This document shows positions 16,947-26,251 of a stretch of 64,000 nucleotides of DNA, in pieces (the first letter of the stretch is position 1; each line of letters opens with the position of its first letter). Source of the stretch: Oxalobacteraceae bacterium OTU3CINTB1 (lineage in GTDB: Bacteria; Pseudomonadota; Gammaproteobacteria; Burkholderiales; Burkholderiaceae_D); NCBI GenBank assembly GCA_024123955.1, contig CP099652.1, forward strand, positions 5,208,001 through 5,272,000, read 5' to 3'. The position numbers were made by a program, and so were the translations under genes. The notes under the pieces were generated by a model. That model saw only the letters and a list, made by a program, of their open reading frames with translations. It was not told where the DNA came from and searched no databases.

Positions 16947-18419
16947 TCATTTTTTGTGAGCACGTCGAGATGGGCTAAGTACACGCCAGGCCAGCACGCA
17001 GCCAGTGAGGCACAACAACAGTCCGATCGCACAAAGCCCCAAGACCATTGTCGCTCGCAGCAATGGCCGCGCCAAGAGCGGCCCGAAGTCAAGGCTATGC
17101 AGGCCGTTGTAGAGGACGCGCTGCCACGGCGTGCGCGCGTCGGCACGCAGCAGCAGACGCGCCGATGCAGGATCCGCATAGATCCGGACGCCATCAGACC
17201 AGCTGGCACGCCAGACTGGCAACGGCCGGCTAAACGTCCCGGCCACTCCCGCCGGCTTCTGTGAGTAGTACAAGTCGTCGTACTGCGCCAGTCGTTCCAG
17301 AACCGGCGTACCCGCTTCTTCCAACCGCAGCAAATGAAGTGCATCGGTTATCGACGCGTCCGGCAATGCAGCAAGCGAAGCTTCTATCGCGCCACTGGCG
17401 CTGACCAGTACCTGGTCTGCAGGCCCGGCCCCGCCGCGTACGCGATACCAGGCCTGCCCACGCAGCTGCACCAGGTCAACCTCTCGTGGTGCGTCGATCG
17501 TCGCCAATGTGAGCGCACGAGCGGCGTTGACCATGATCAGCGCTTGTTGCCCCTTCCAGCTGGCGCTCTCCGCCGGCGTGGCGCCGCGCGGCGAGAATAT
17601 ACCAAAGGGGTTCATCGACAGCAATCCGGACAGTATCCAAGTCACGCTGATCAAACTGGCGGAAAGCCCAAGCATGTGGTGCCAGCGCATCCAGAACTTA
17701 CGGTAGGGGATCCGCCGGTTACGATTGAGATACAGCTGCCAGATGCCCAAAGCGACGCCGGTCACAGCCAACACCACGCCAGGCAGCGAAAGCCATACCA
17801 CGACGTTATGCCATAGATCGGGCCAGCGCCGCAGCTGAGTAAAATACAGCCAGTGCGGCACGGCCCCGACCCAGTTCCAAAAGCGCTCGGCGCGGCGCGT
17901 ATCGAGCACCACTTCGGCGGCGCCCGGCGATACATAGAGTTCCAGGCCGTCCGGCCCGTCCATCGTCACACGTACCAGCGGGCGGTGCGGGTTGTAGCCC
18001 TGCGCCACAGTCCACTGATCGCGTTCCAAGCGTTCCGTCGCCAGCGCGCGACGTCCGCTAAAGCGTTCAGCGACCTGCGCAGCTTGCGCGTCGGTCAATG
18101 CTGCGAGCGCGGCGCCGCTTCCTGCATCGACAGTAAGCCAGCGCTTATTGCTGCCCAGCAGGCGCCAGACCGGCAAAGGGCCGTGCATGCCAAGGCGCGC
18201 CTCGGTGAACTCAATGGTGGCACTTGCCGCTGCATCTTGCGCGCCTACACAGCAAGTGCCAGCGAGCTGTAGCGGCTGCATGCCAGCGAGACGTTCACCT
18301 GTCGCCAGCGTAGGGAATGGCACGTAATACATGACGATACCGCTGACAAACCACATCAGGAACAACAACGCCAGGCCAACGCCCAGCCACTTGTGCAGGA
18401 AGATCAGCGCTTTTTTCAT
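16947..18419 (-). CDS. PepSY-associated membrane protein
   Basis: A 490-residue inner-membrane protein with the PepSY_TM layout. The first membrane helix follows KKALIFLHKWLGVGLALLFL; two more lie around residues 205-230 (WHNVVVWLSLPGVVLAVTG) and 250-275 (WHHMLGLSASLISVTWILSG), and the last at about 455-480. Conserved His residues (LHKW, WHNV, WHHMLG, LHSLDF) resemble haem-binding positions in this family, whose members act as reductases of siderophores or other cargo taken up through TonB receptors. It starts 7 bp after the stop of the upstream TonB receptor gene, so it shares the cobalamin-riboswitch-controlled transcript. Confidence 0.88.
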   Translation of the reverse strand: MKKALIFLHKWLGVGLALLFLMWFVSGIVMYYVPFPTLATGERLAGMQPLQLAGTCCVGAQDAAASATIEFTEARLGMHGPLPVWRLLGSNKRWLTVDAGSGAALAALTDAQAAQVAERFSGRRALATERLERDQWTVAQGYNPHRPLVRVTMDGPDGLELYVSPGAAEVVLDTRRAERFWNWVGAVPHWLYFTQLRRWPDLWHNVVVWLSLPGVVLAVTGVALGIWQLYLNRNRRIPYRKFWMRWHHMLGLSASLISVTWILSGLLSMNPFGIFSPRGATPAESASWKGQQALIMVNAARALTLATIDAPREVDLVQLRGQAWYRVRGGAGPADQVLVSASGAIEASLAALPDASITDALHLLRLEEAGTPVLERLAQYDDLYYSQKPAGVAGTFSRPLPVWRASWSDGVRIYADPASARLLLRADARTPWQRVLYNGLHSLDFGPLLARPLLRATMVLGLCAIGLLLCLTGCVLAWRVLSPSRRAHKK

Positions 18420-18426
18420 GGCGCGA

Positions 18427-20565
18427 TCAGAAAGTGGTGCGGGCGGTCAGCTGGACAGTACGCGGTGCACCCAGCAGCCATCGCACGCCTCCGGCGCCTG
18501 AGAGCGCATAGTCGCGGTTGGCCAGGTTCTTCACGGCCAGCGTCAACGTCAAGGCCTCGGACTGACGCCATGCCAGCGATGCATCGAGCACGGTGTAGGC
18601 GGGCAGGTTCGCCGTATTGGCCACATTCGACTGGCGCATGTCGACATAGCGCGCGCCCATGCCCGCATCCCACTGCGGCAGGAACCGATAGCGGCTCCAG
18701 AGGCTTGCGGTGCGTTCCGGCACACCGGCCGGTGTGTTGCCGTCACGCGAGACTGGCTGGCCGTTGACGATCTCTTTAAAATCGTCGTAGCGTGCACGGA
18801 GCACAGCTGCATTGGCATCGATCGTCCAGCCTCGCACCGGTTCGGCGGCAAAAGCCACTTCAAGACCGGTGGAGGACTGCTGGCCGATTTGCTGTGCCAC
18901 CCCTGGATTGTCCGGATCGCGCGACAGCAAATTGCGTTTCTCGATTCGGTAAACAGCGACCGTCCATTCGCCCTTCACTGCCGACAAACCTCCTTTGGCG
19001 CCGAATTCCAGTTGCCGCCCACGAGTCAGATCGAAACTGACCGACCCATTCGGCAGCGCGAGCGCGCCGCTTAGCGGATCGGTCGCGGTGCCGAACTGGC
19101 CATACAGGGACAGCTCAGCGGTCGGCATCCATATCGTGCCTACACGGCCAGTAACCGGCGCATAGTTCTTGCCCAGTACGATCCTGGTACGCAGGTCCCT
19201 ATTGTCGAAATCCATCGCGTCGCGACGTAGTCCGACAATCAATTTCCAGTGCGTGGCGACATCGAGCACATTCTCGGCGAAGAAAGCGCGGTTTGCCAGC
19301 TCGGCTCGACGGCCAGGCGTGGTCGCAACAGGGCTGATGAAGTTGCCTGGCTCAAAATCTTTCGGATCGATGACGCTGGCGCCGCCGTAGGGTGAATTAT
19401 TGCTGTGAATGAGACGTGTGCGGTACCACTCGAAACCAATCACTGTCCGGTTCGTGAGACCTGCGATGCGGCCATCGATGACGGCGTCGAAGCGGTTGCC
19501 AGCCTGTTCCTGGTCGTGCAGGATTTCCAGGTAGTCGCTGCGATTGACGAGCGTGCCAGTGGCGTTCAGCGTGTACGTCTCAGCGTTGCGCCAGTGGCGG
19601 TTGCTGGTGAGATAATAACTTTCATTGCGCAGCAGCATACCTGGCGCTGCACGATACTCAAGTCGCAGTCGTCCGATCCGGTCGTTGTAGCGCACCAATG
19701 CATCATCGACGTTAAAGCTAGTGCGGCGCAGGCCAGGGTCCAGCTGCCTGCTGCGCAGCGGCGTTCCAAAGTAGCGCGCGTCGTCGTTGTGACCTGCGTC
19801 GAGCGACACCGTCGCCTTCAGGTCCGGGTTGATGCGCCATGCCAGCGCTGCCGAAACGTTCTGGCGCTCGTAGCCGTTGTCGCGACGGTAGCCATTGCTC
19901 TTTTCCCCATCCACGTACAAGGAGTAGGCCACACTGTCGCTGGCAGGACCGCTGACGCCGATACCGCTTTGTACGGTATCGAATGAACCGATGCCGAAAA
20001 AGGCTTCGCGGCGGCTGCGGTCGAAGCGCGGCTGCCTGGTGACATAGTTAATGGCCGCGCCAATGGCACCGTCGCCGTACAGTACCGATGCAGGGCCGCG
20101 CAATACTTCCACCGATGCCAGCGGCCAGGTGGAGAAGGGATAAGTGATGGTGCCGGCTGCAACGACCAGGCGGGTCCCATCAACTAGCTGAGCGACGGAA
20201 TTATGTCCTCCGAACCCGCGCACGGACAGGCTGGTACCGCCATTGCCAGGCGATGGTGCTTCGCTGATGCCGGGCATTCGGATGGCCACGTCTTGGGCTC
20301 GCGTAAGGCTGCGCTCGGCGATATCAGTACTGCCAAGCGCGCTCACGCTCGCAGGCGTTTCGCGTGCCGTCAATCCCAGCCGCGAGCCGGTGCCGTTTCG
20401 CTCGTCAAGCGACAGGCCACTGCCAGCCAGGTAACGTGATTCGGTGATCTCCACTGTGGTGAGGGACTGCTCTTGGGCCGCGCTTTCGGCACCAATGGCA
20501 AATCCCAGAGCGCCAGCGGCCAAGGCGGTCCTCTGCCAACGGCAGTTCTGCATACGTTTGTTCAT
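18427..20565 (-). CDS. TonB-dependent receptor under a cobalamin riboswitch
   Basis: About 712 residues. I place the start at the ATG at 20565 because it gives a signal peptide (RTALAAGALGFAIGAESAAQ); upstream starts add non-signal sequence. The TonB-box region is LTTVEITESR, the plug includes TARETPASVSALGSTDIAER and LVDGTRLVVAAGTI, and the barrel ends VQLTARTTF. The sequence resembles ferric-siderophore (FhuE/FpvA-like) receptors more than BtuB. A cobalamin riboswitch about 190 bp upstream and a PepSY gene downstream indicate repression by intracellular B12, so the cargo may be a corrinoid, a precursor or cobalt. Substrate is inferred. Confidence 0.92.
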   Translation of the reverse strand: MNKRMQNCRWQRTALAAGALGFAIGAESAAQEQSLTTVEITESRYLAGSGLSLDERNGTGSRLGLTARETPASVSALGSTDIAERSLTRAQDVAIRMPGISEAPSPGNGGTSLSVRGFGGHNSVAQLVDGTRLVVAAGTITYPFSTWPLASVEVLRGPASVLYGDGAIGAAINYVTRQPRFDRSRREAFFGIGSFDTVQSGIGVSGPASDSVAYSLYVDGEKSNGYRRDNGYERQNVSAALAWRINPDLKATVSLDAGHNDDARYFGTPLRSRQLDPGLRRTSFNVDDALVRYNDRIGRLRLEYRAAPGMLLRNESYYLTSNRHWRNAETYTLNATGTLVNRSDYLEILHDQEQAGNRFDAVIDGRIAGLTNRTVIGFEWYRTRLIHSNNSPYGGASVIDPKDFEPGNFISPVATTPGRRAELANRAFFAENVLDVATHWKLIVGLRRDAMDFDNRDLRTRIVLGKNYAPVTGRVGTIWMPTAELSLYGQFGTATDPLSGALALPNGSVSFDLTRGRQLEFGAKGGLSAVKGEWTVAVYRIEKRNLLSRDPDNPGVAQQIGQQSSTGLEVAFAAEPVRGWTIDANAAVLRARYDDFKEIVNGQPVSRDGNTPAGVPERTASLWSRYRFLPQWDAGMGARYVDMRQSNVANTANLPAYTVLDASLAWRQSEALTLTLAVKNLANRDYALSGAGGVRWLLGAPRTVQLTARTTF

Positions 20566-21203
20566 TTCTATCTTTCGACGAGGTGACAGACGCTCGCCGG
20601 TCCAGGACTGGTCGTGCAGACGCACCAACGGAGACATGTAAGTACGCGCGCGACAAAGCACACGGCACATCCACCGCAAAAAATAATCCCAGGTCTGAAA
20701 AAGCTAGAGCGTCCAATAGGCAAGACCACACCCCGGGTCTTTGCACAATGATCGTGACCGGCCGGTCTTCTGGCTCGCCGTCGTCCTCCCCGGTTCCTGC
20801 CTTCCCGCCCCATTAATTCAGGCAGTGGCGTTGAACCGGCTCGTCAGGCTTACAGCAGCGGGGGCTGCGCCGGAATGGCGGGGATGAATATCCCGCGCGT
20901 CACCGGCTTCCCGTTTCACCCCGCCATCGGTTGATGGCGGGACACCGTTCACTTAAGCGCTGGATTCTACAGGCAACGTTGGGCCTTTGTCACTCATCAA
21001 GTGCCGCCGTGAGGCTACACCAGGTATATAGCCCGAGCGAGACCGGCAAGTGTTTAACTGGTGGGTAATGACAAGGAGACTCACCTGCTTCCCGCACAAA
21101 GAAAAATTGCCAAGCGGTTACAAAATACGCACTTCTTGAGGCGACTTATCGGCTATATTCTGTGCCTAGAGGATTGTCTGGTCACGCTATTAAGGAGCGA
21201 AGC
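20566..21203. other. Riboswitch leader and intergenic spacer
   Basis: The part between the receptor start and about 20757 is the riboswitch expression platform; on the minus strand it has a small stem AAGACC/GGTCTT and T-rich tracts that could form a switchable structure. From about 20950 to 21203 there is a spacer marking the change from GC-rich core genes to the more A+T-rich accessory block. Confidence 0.5.
20758..20948 (-). promoter_or_regulatory. Cobalamin (B12) riboswitch
   Basis: On the minus strand the conserved elements appear in order: GGTGTC start (20941-20946), GGGAAGCCGGTG (20901-20912), GCAGCCCCCGCTGCTGTAA (20850-20868), the B12-box core GCCACTGCC (20821-20829), GGGAAGGC near 20800, and GAGCCAGAAGACC (about 20763-20776). 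These match the AdoCbl riboswitch consensus closely. Intracellular B12 binding is known to repress expression of downstream genes, here a TonB receptor and PepSY protein. Confidence 0.93.
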
Positions 21204-22235
21204 TTGGGTTTTTTCACGGATGACGAATTAGGATCGCTCAAAATTACAAACATGATCCTCCACGTTGTTGGTGGCGGTGAGTTCAATCCGGCGCCGGCCA
21301 GGGCGGTGGAGCACGAGCAGTTCTTCCTAGCCCGCATTGGAAACACTGATGCGTCGCCCGTGTACAGCTTTGCGGAGACGTCGCTGACAAAGGCGGAAGT
21401 GCAGCGCATGTTTACCAGCGAGATTTCTTTCGAAGACGGTGCGCAAAATTTGGCCCGAGAGTTTTCAAAGCTTCACGTTAAGACCAGCAGTGATGGAGCG
21501 CTCTTCATGTTCGAACTGTCGGTCAAGGATAAGAATACAAAACTGTATAGCCTTATCAAGTACGACTATCGCGAAGCCATTGAACAGCCCGATGGGGAAC
21601 ATGGGCTGTTGAGACGCATTGTCCATGCATTTATTGCTGACAAAAAGGCGATACAAAAATCAGCGATCATAAGGGTCAAGGATGGGGTAGCTGAGACCGT
21701 CATTTCGACAACCGATAGGATGAAGCAAGCACCGGCCATCGGCGACTACTTCGCGACGTTCCTTGATGCTACAAGGAGCCTTAGCGACGAAGAGCTCAAC
21801 CAAAAAACCGTTGACCTGGTTCGCAACTTGTTAGGTGAAAACAAGGAGCATCTGCCGAACAAGAATGTCGCGCTGGCGTACGGTATCGCCAAAAACGTTT
21901 TGCGCGATCGGCAGGAAATAAATGAAGAAGCGATTATTGATGCTGTCTTGGCAGCTGCGGGGAATCCGCAAGATGAAACTGTACAGTCCCGCCTGCGTAC
22001 CGTCACCGCGAGGAAGATTCGCGGCGCAAGACTCGATGGACTCGGCTTCAAGCCCAACCCTCGAATCCTCAAGCGCCCTACCATTCGCAAAGTTAGAACT
22101 GTAGAGGGCGTCACGATCACCTACCCTGAACAAGACGGGGCAGTTACCGTACTGAGGAAAAAAACCGATCGTGGTGGGGAGACGATTACGATCGAAACAG
22201 AGAAGGTGACGGAGGATTCAGTTGTCGGAAATTAA
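21204..22235 (+). CDS. NdpA/YejK-like nucleoid-associated protein
   Basis: A 343-residue member of the 37-kDa nucleoid-associated protein family. The opening GFFTDDELGSLKITNMILHVVG matches the family start, followed by FFLARIGNTDASPVYSF. I choose the TTG at 21204 because AAGGAG lies 6 nt upstream and because it begins where family members begin; a GTG at 21162 is in frame. The C-terminal third (residues about 260-343) is basic and rich in Lys/Arg/Thr. Accessory copies of this family occur in defence-type islands, unlike the core yejK. It overlaps the next gene by 14 nt, implying coupled translation with a membrane protein. Confidence 0.85.
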   Translation: MGFFTDDELGSLKITNMILHVVGGGEFNPAPARAVEHEQFFLARIGNTDASPVYSFAETSLTKAEVQRMFTSEISFEDGAQNLAREFSKLHVKTSSDGALFMFELSVKDKNTKLYSLIKYDYREAIEQPDGEHGLLRRIVHAFIADKKAIQKSAIIRVKDGVAETVISTTDRMKQAPAIGDYFATFLDATRSLSDEELNQKTVDLVRNLLGENKEHLPNKNVALAYGIAKNVLRDRQEINEEAIIDAVLAAAGNPQDETVQSRLRTVTARKIRGARLDGLGFKPNPRILKRPTIRKVRTVEGVTITYPEQDGAVTVLRKKTDRGGETITIETEKVTEDSVVGN

Positions 22236-23748
22236 GCTCGCCGCCGTGATTGACAGGCTAGTGGCCGCCGACGAAGCGTTCGTCGCTGAGACGCCCGAGC
22301 GCGTCACGTTGTCTCAGCTGAGCCTGCCGTCAGCGAACGAGCTGCGAGCTCTGATTTCGCAGGCCGGCTTAATAGCGCTTGTCTACGATGGCGCCAACGA
22401 AGACTGGTCGAGCCTTGATCTTGTGGAGGCGTATGCTCCTTACCGCATAACGTTTGCAAAACCTGCCGTCTCTGCGAGCGAACTACTCGTTCTTACGAAC
22501 ACGGCATTTTCTGCTTTTCTTAGAACCGAAAACCCAGCAGCGGTTTGGCGCATCGCCTTGCTCGGTGCGTCGATCTTCACTGAAGGACGAACATACACGA
22601 GCTGGGCTGACAAGGCGTCAGCCCCGCTCGCGGTGAGGAAGAAAAGCCCCCGGTCTCTCGTACGCGAGGCCAGCGGCAATCGAATTGTGCCTCCAACTGT
22701 GGCGCCTTGGACATTGGTTGACTCAAGTTTCGTCCCCCAATCAGCAGCAGCGGTCCTATGGGCAAACGCCAGCATTGCAGCATGCATGCGCTCCTTGGCG
22801 GACGATATTGATAGTGAAAGCGGCGAACTGAAGTTCAAAGGTCCGCCACGCCTTACATTTAAACTACACGATCAGCCGAACAAATACTTCGACGAACTCG
22901 GGTCTGACGGCTTCGCAGCCTTGCACCTCGCGACAGCTTGGGTTTTTGAGAACGAACGTGAAGCGGAGGTTCGCCATATACTTTTTGCCTGCGAAATTGC
23001 GCGGTCAAATGGCGCAGGCGATAGCGAGTTGCTTCTGTTCGGTAGGAATATCATGCCCGCACTCGATGGTGCCAAAATCGCCTACCAAATGTCGATTTCC
23101 GAGGTGGGAAAGGACACGCTAAAAAGCCTAGCGGACCTCCGAAAATCCGTAACAGAAGATACCTCGAAGGTCACAGAAGGTACAAGGCAAGTCGCAGCGG
23201 CTGTTGCGGGAGCGCTAGCGCTAGGATTTGGTCTCATCGCCGCTCGTCTCTCGACATCTACACCACGCTGGCTTCTCATAACTGTCATGGTCATCGTCGT
23301 GTTGTACGTTACAGCGATAATTTTTTCAGGATACGACTTCATACGTCTACAACGAAACATCAGACGGCAGTGGCAGTCTCGCTTGTATCGGTTTTTACCG
23401 CCAGAAGAGTACAAGTCGATGGTTGCGACCCCGACCGCGCACGCGGAGAGGACATTTAAAATAACAGCATGCGTTGGCGGGGTTGCAGTGGCATTGCTGG
23501 CTGTAGCAATCTTTTGCGATTGGGCCGCTGCCGCCTCTGCAACGGCGTCAACTGATGCGAATACCGAGGCGCCTGTCGAAGCTGGGGGAAAGGCAAAGGT
23601 TCAGGTTCCAGCTGCGGCAAATGCCCACACTTCGCTGCCGATATCTACCGGTGCGGCGAAACAGGAACTTGAAAAACAGGCTTCTTCTGCTGCCGCGCAA
23701 GAAGGCAAGGAAAAGGCACAGACTGTCCCCTCCACTGCCAAACCCTAG
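22222..23748 (+). CDS. Unknown three-helix membrane protein paired with NdpA-like protein
   Basis: A 508-residue protein not recognised. It starts at a TTG at 22222 with GGAGG 7 nt upstream, inside the end of the NdpA-like gene. Residues 1-320 are soluble and mixed alpha/beta; a heptad-like Ser/Thr/Lys stretch at about 290-322 precedes membrane segments at about 323-342, 350-370 and 413-433. The tail after 435 is low-complexity, rich in Ala, Glu, Lys and Thr. The layout (cytosolic sensor-like half plus membrane half, coupled to a DNA-binding partner) resembles two-gene abortive-infection modules, but that function is inference. Confidence 0.75.
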   Translation: MSEIKLAAVIDRLVAADEAFVAETPERVTLSQLSLPSANELRALISQAGLIALVYDGANEDWSSLDLVEAYAPYRITFAKPAVSASELLVLTNTAFSAFLRTENPAAVWRIALLGASIFTEGRTYTSWADKASAPLAVRKKSPRSLVREASGNRIVPPTVAPWTLVDSSFVPQSAAAVLWANASIAACMRSLADDIDSESGELKFKGPPRLTFKLHDQPNKYFDELGSDGFAALHLATAWVFENEREAEVRHILFACEIARSNGAGDSELLLFGRNIMPALDGAKIAYQMSISEVGKDTLKSLADLRKSVTEDTSKVTEGTRQVAAAVAGALALGFGLIAARLSTSTPRWLLITVMVIVVLYVTAIIFSGYDFIRLQRNIRRQWQSRLYRFLPPEEYKSMVATPTAHAERTFKITACVGGVAVALLAVAIFCDWAAAASATASTDANTEAPVEAGGKAKVQVPAAANAHTSLPISTGAAKQELEKQASSAAAQEGKEKAQTVPSTAKP

Positions 23749-23840
23749 CGTTCGTCACCGACTAACATGCTCAAGCAAATCAAAATTTTTCGCTGGTGCT
23801 GCGCGAGCGCGCACTTCGTTTAACGTAGGAGCTAATTTTC

Positions 23841-24116
23841 ATGATATCAATTTCAACTTGGCGATTCACCCGAAACCATCGTACACCTGCCGGCTTCTTA
23901 AACGCAAACCGGCCGAGTACGAATGCGCTGTCCGTGCTTTACCGCTGGCAAACCCTCGCAAAAAACAGATCTTTCGAAGTGACGGTCGACGAGGATGACA
24001 AACTAGAGGCAACCCTTTGTTGTAGCACCGACGACATGGCGGCAGGAAGCCAAATAGACGCGATGTGCTTAGAGCTAGGCGTTGTACGCGGGCCGGTCTC
24101 CGCTAGCCAAAGTTAA
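23841..24116 (+). CDS. Small hypothetical protein
   Basis: A 91-residue ORF with GGAGC 9 nt before its ATG. The middle (NALSVLYRWQTLAKNRSFEVTVDEDDKLEATLCC) reads like a compact beta-rich domain with Cys residues; nothing is recognised. It follows the membrane protein gene by 92 bp on the same strand and overlaps the 3' end of the convergent tcmP-like gene by 14 bp. It may be a third member of the NdpA/membrane unit or a spurious frame. Confidence 0.4.
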   Translation: MISISTWRFTRNHRTPAGFLNANRPSTNALSVLYRWQTLAKNRSFEVTVDEDDKLEATLCCSTDDMAAGSQIDAMCLELGVVRGPVSASQS

Positions 24117-24951
24117 ACTCGCGATTCTTCCCTTGTGCGACATCGCCCCAGATGCGATTAGGGAGCGGATGTCGACTAAAGAATACCAAGTGGTAAAGAG
24201 GGCGATTTGCATTGTCGCGGACTAGCGGCATTCTTTGACTAATTGTGAACCCGAGCGCCGCGACTAGCCCGCACCAGTAGTCGAAGAACGCCTCATCAGC
24301 GTGGCCGCTGACAAACGTGGCAGGATCTATATGATCGCGCCAGCCAGGGGCCGTCCGGTCGAAACGAGCCCGCTCCGGATTGAACTCCATGAGAACATTC
24401 CGGCGCAAATCCATCGTACTGAAATGAACCGCGAAGTCCACATACTGCAATTTAGCGAGCTTTTCTATCACACCAAAATCCAAGTATTGCAAGTTATATG
24501 GGTCAAGGTACGCAAGACACAGGGCACCACTGGGGACAGCTTTTAGGACATCATCGACTGTTTCATCTGCCGGTCCTGTCAAAGCTTCGACTGGCGCACC
24601 AAAATATCGCAACCTAGCCTCACATGCTCTCGCGCGCTCCGCATCCAAATCACCAACTAAGCAAGAAGTGAAATCCGCCCTACCCAACCGAGAGTGCTGC
24701 CAAGCGATGAGCGAGCCGCCGTGGCGACTAATGCTCTCGCCCTTAACCTGAATACGGCCGGGGCCGCAGAAAAGGTCAACAAACACCCTGCTATTGAACT
24801 TCTTGCGAGCCTCTCGCGTTCCCTCGATATACTTGGCTAGGAATGTGTGCTTCTGAGACGGAACCCAATCGCCGACGCCGTCACCATTTCTGCCTCGCTC
24901 AATAGAGAGCAATGGGAACGGATCATTGTCGTAAGATAAAGTGAATGTCAT
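24103..24951 (-). CDS. tcmP: Three-Cys-motif partner protein TcmP (short form)
   Basis: A 282-residue TcmP-family protein. Family landmarks are WVPSQKHTFLAKYIEGTREA near the N-terminus, FVDLFCGPGR at residues 57-66, LVGDLDAER at about 98-106 and AYLDPYNLQYLDF at about 147-158. The glycine loop and DPY element look like a methyltransferase-type Rossmann fold, but TcmP activity is not established. It starts with AAAGG 4 nt before the ATG and lies 14 bp after a second, larger TcmP, as the last gene of a six-gene operon containing the three-Cys-motif protein it is named after. Confidence 0.85.
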   Translation of the reverse strand: MTFTLSYDNDPFPLLSIERGRNGDGVGDWVPSQKHTFLAKYIEGTREARKKFNSRVFVDLFCGPGRIQVKGESISRHGGSLIAWQHSRLGRADFTSCLVGDLDAERARACEARLRYFGAPVEALTGPADETVDDVLKAVPSGALCLAYLDPYNLQYLDFGVIEKLAKLQYVDFAVHFSTMDLRRNVLMEFNPERARFDRTAPGWRDHIDPATFVSGHADEAFFDYWCGLVAALGFTISQRMPLVRDNANRPLYHLVFFSRHPLPNRIWGDVAQGKNREFNFG

Positions 24952-24965
24952 ATAGCCTTTAAATG

Positions 24966-26225
24966 CTAGAACAACTTGACCTGACCGGAGCGCTCAATAA
25001 GGTCGCTATCGCCCATGTAGCGTGAATGCCTTTGGCGTTTTCCCTTTTGAGTCGTTATGATGATTTCCTTCTCTGCGGCGAGCATGGCCAGTGCATCGTG
25101 GTACATCTCAGCTGTAGCTGGGGAGGTATTGCATGTCGAAGAGAATAGCTCTGCGATCGTCAGAGGGCCAGGCCTAGCCACAATGTTCTCGGCTAGTTGC
25201 TCTACAAGCGAAATCTTGGTCGCGGCCCTTGCGACATCGTCGAATTGGAACCCACCATCGAATTCCTGTCTGAAGCCCATCGTCTGCGGAGACAACATAT
25301 CCAATCCAGCGCCACCGTAATGCACAAAGTGATTTTGGAACTTCCAATGGACTTGCTTCATCACATCCTGAGCTCTGTGGTGCTGAGCCAAATGCACAAG
25401 CCAATATTCACCATGTCCGTTTCCTTGTCCCCGAATAAAAAACGGGGTAAAGAATTTAGCTCCGCAATTCTTCACGAGTGCTTGGTACAGGGCCCCCTGG
25501 ATAAATCGACGCCAGTCTGCATCGTTCGCTTTTATATCCTCTACAGACTGCCCCCTAAGCGCGGTACGAATATCGATCGCCAACGCCTTGCTTACGTGAT
25601 CAGTAAACTCGTCGTTCGTATAGGTGGCAAATGACGAAACATGAAAGGTCAGAACGACCTCACTATTTGGCAGGCCCGTAAAAATCTCTTTGATCAGCGG
25701 CGCGGGCACCTCCATATAACCATACTGATCCAGAAAGAATAGCGCTCGATACGCTTTGGGTGTATGGCGCGAAACACTGGCGATCGTCGCTGAGGCAGCC
25801 ACACCAAACTCTTCGCAAATCAAGTGAATGCTCTTCCCGATCTGTGCGCCGTATCCCTCTTCACCTAATACCTTCGACAGATGATTGATGGCGTGCTTGT
25901 CTTTATCGATGAAGATGTACTGCACATCCAATTTCAGCTTCTTCGTCCGGTCGCGATTGATGGCAAATTCGGCCTCCTCCACCGCCTTAATCATCCTTAT
26001 TGGAGAACCCCACGCCATTTCCGATGTTCCGCGAATCCGGTAGAGCCCGCCACCACAAAAGCCGTCAACCAACGTCAGACGGAATCGATCCATCGCCCTA
26101 GACTTCAATGTCCGCTGCTCAAAATACCGAATCAAATAACCCACAAGGACCTCATGCTTAGTGAGGCTATGAGCATCTAGCTCTGCCGGGCCATTTCTCC
26201 AGTCGTAATGCTTCCCCTGCGCCAA
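24966..26225 (-). CDS. tcmP: Three-Cys-motif partner protein TcmP (long form)
   Basis: A 419-residue protein related to the shorter TcmP downstream. The N-terminal YDWRNGPAELDAHSLTKHEV and VLVGYLIRYFEQRT lead to VDGFCGGGLYR (residues 53-63), FIDKDKHAINHL (about 105-116) and FFLDQYGYMEVP (about 163-174), where DQYG replaces the DPYN of the short form. A C-terminal domain (about residues 330-419) looks like a winged helix. It starts at a TTG with GGA 6 nt upstream, 26 bp after the three-Cys-motif gene. Two TcmP variants in one operon suggest a heteromeric complex or distinct targets (inference). Confidence 0.83.
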   Translation of the reverse strand: MAQGKHYDWRNGPAELDAHSLTKHEVLVGYLIRYFEQRTLKSRAMDRFRLTLVDGFCGGGLYRIRGTSEMAWGSPIRMIKAVEEAEFAINRDRTKKLKLDVQYIFIDKDKHAINHLSKVLGEEGYGAQIGKSIHLICEEFGVAASATIASVSRHTPKAYRALFFLDQYGYMEVPAPLIKEIFTGLPNSEVVLTFHVSSFATYTNDEFTDHVSKALAIDIRTALRGQSVEDIKANDADWRRFIQGALYQALVKNCGAKFFTPFFIRGQGNGHGEYWLVHLAQHHRAQDVMKQVHWKFQNHFVHYGGAGLDMLSPQTMGFRQEFDGGFQFDDVARAATKISLVEQLAENIVARPGPLTIAELFSSTCNTSPATAEMYHDALAMLAAEKEIIITTQKGKRQRHSRYMGDSDLIERSGQVKLF

Positions 26226-26251
26226 GTGAAGTCCTTTAAGGTGGCTACTCG

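Noticed and set aside
23555..23998. 147-residue plus-strand open frame over the end of the three-helix membrane protein
   Set aside because: Arg/Pro-rich shadow frame of the membrane protein gene.
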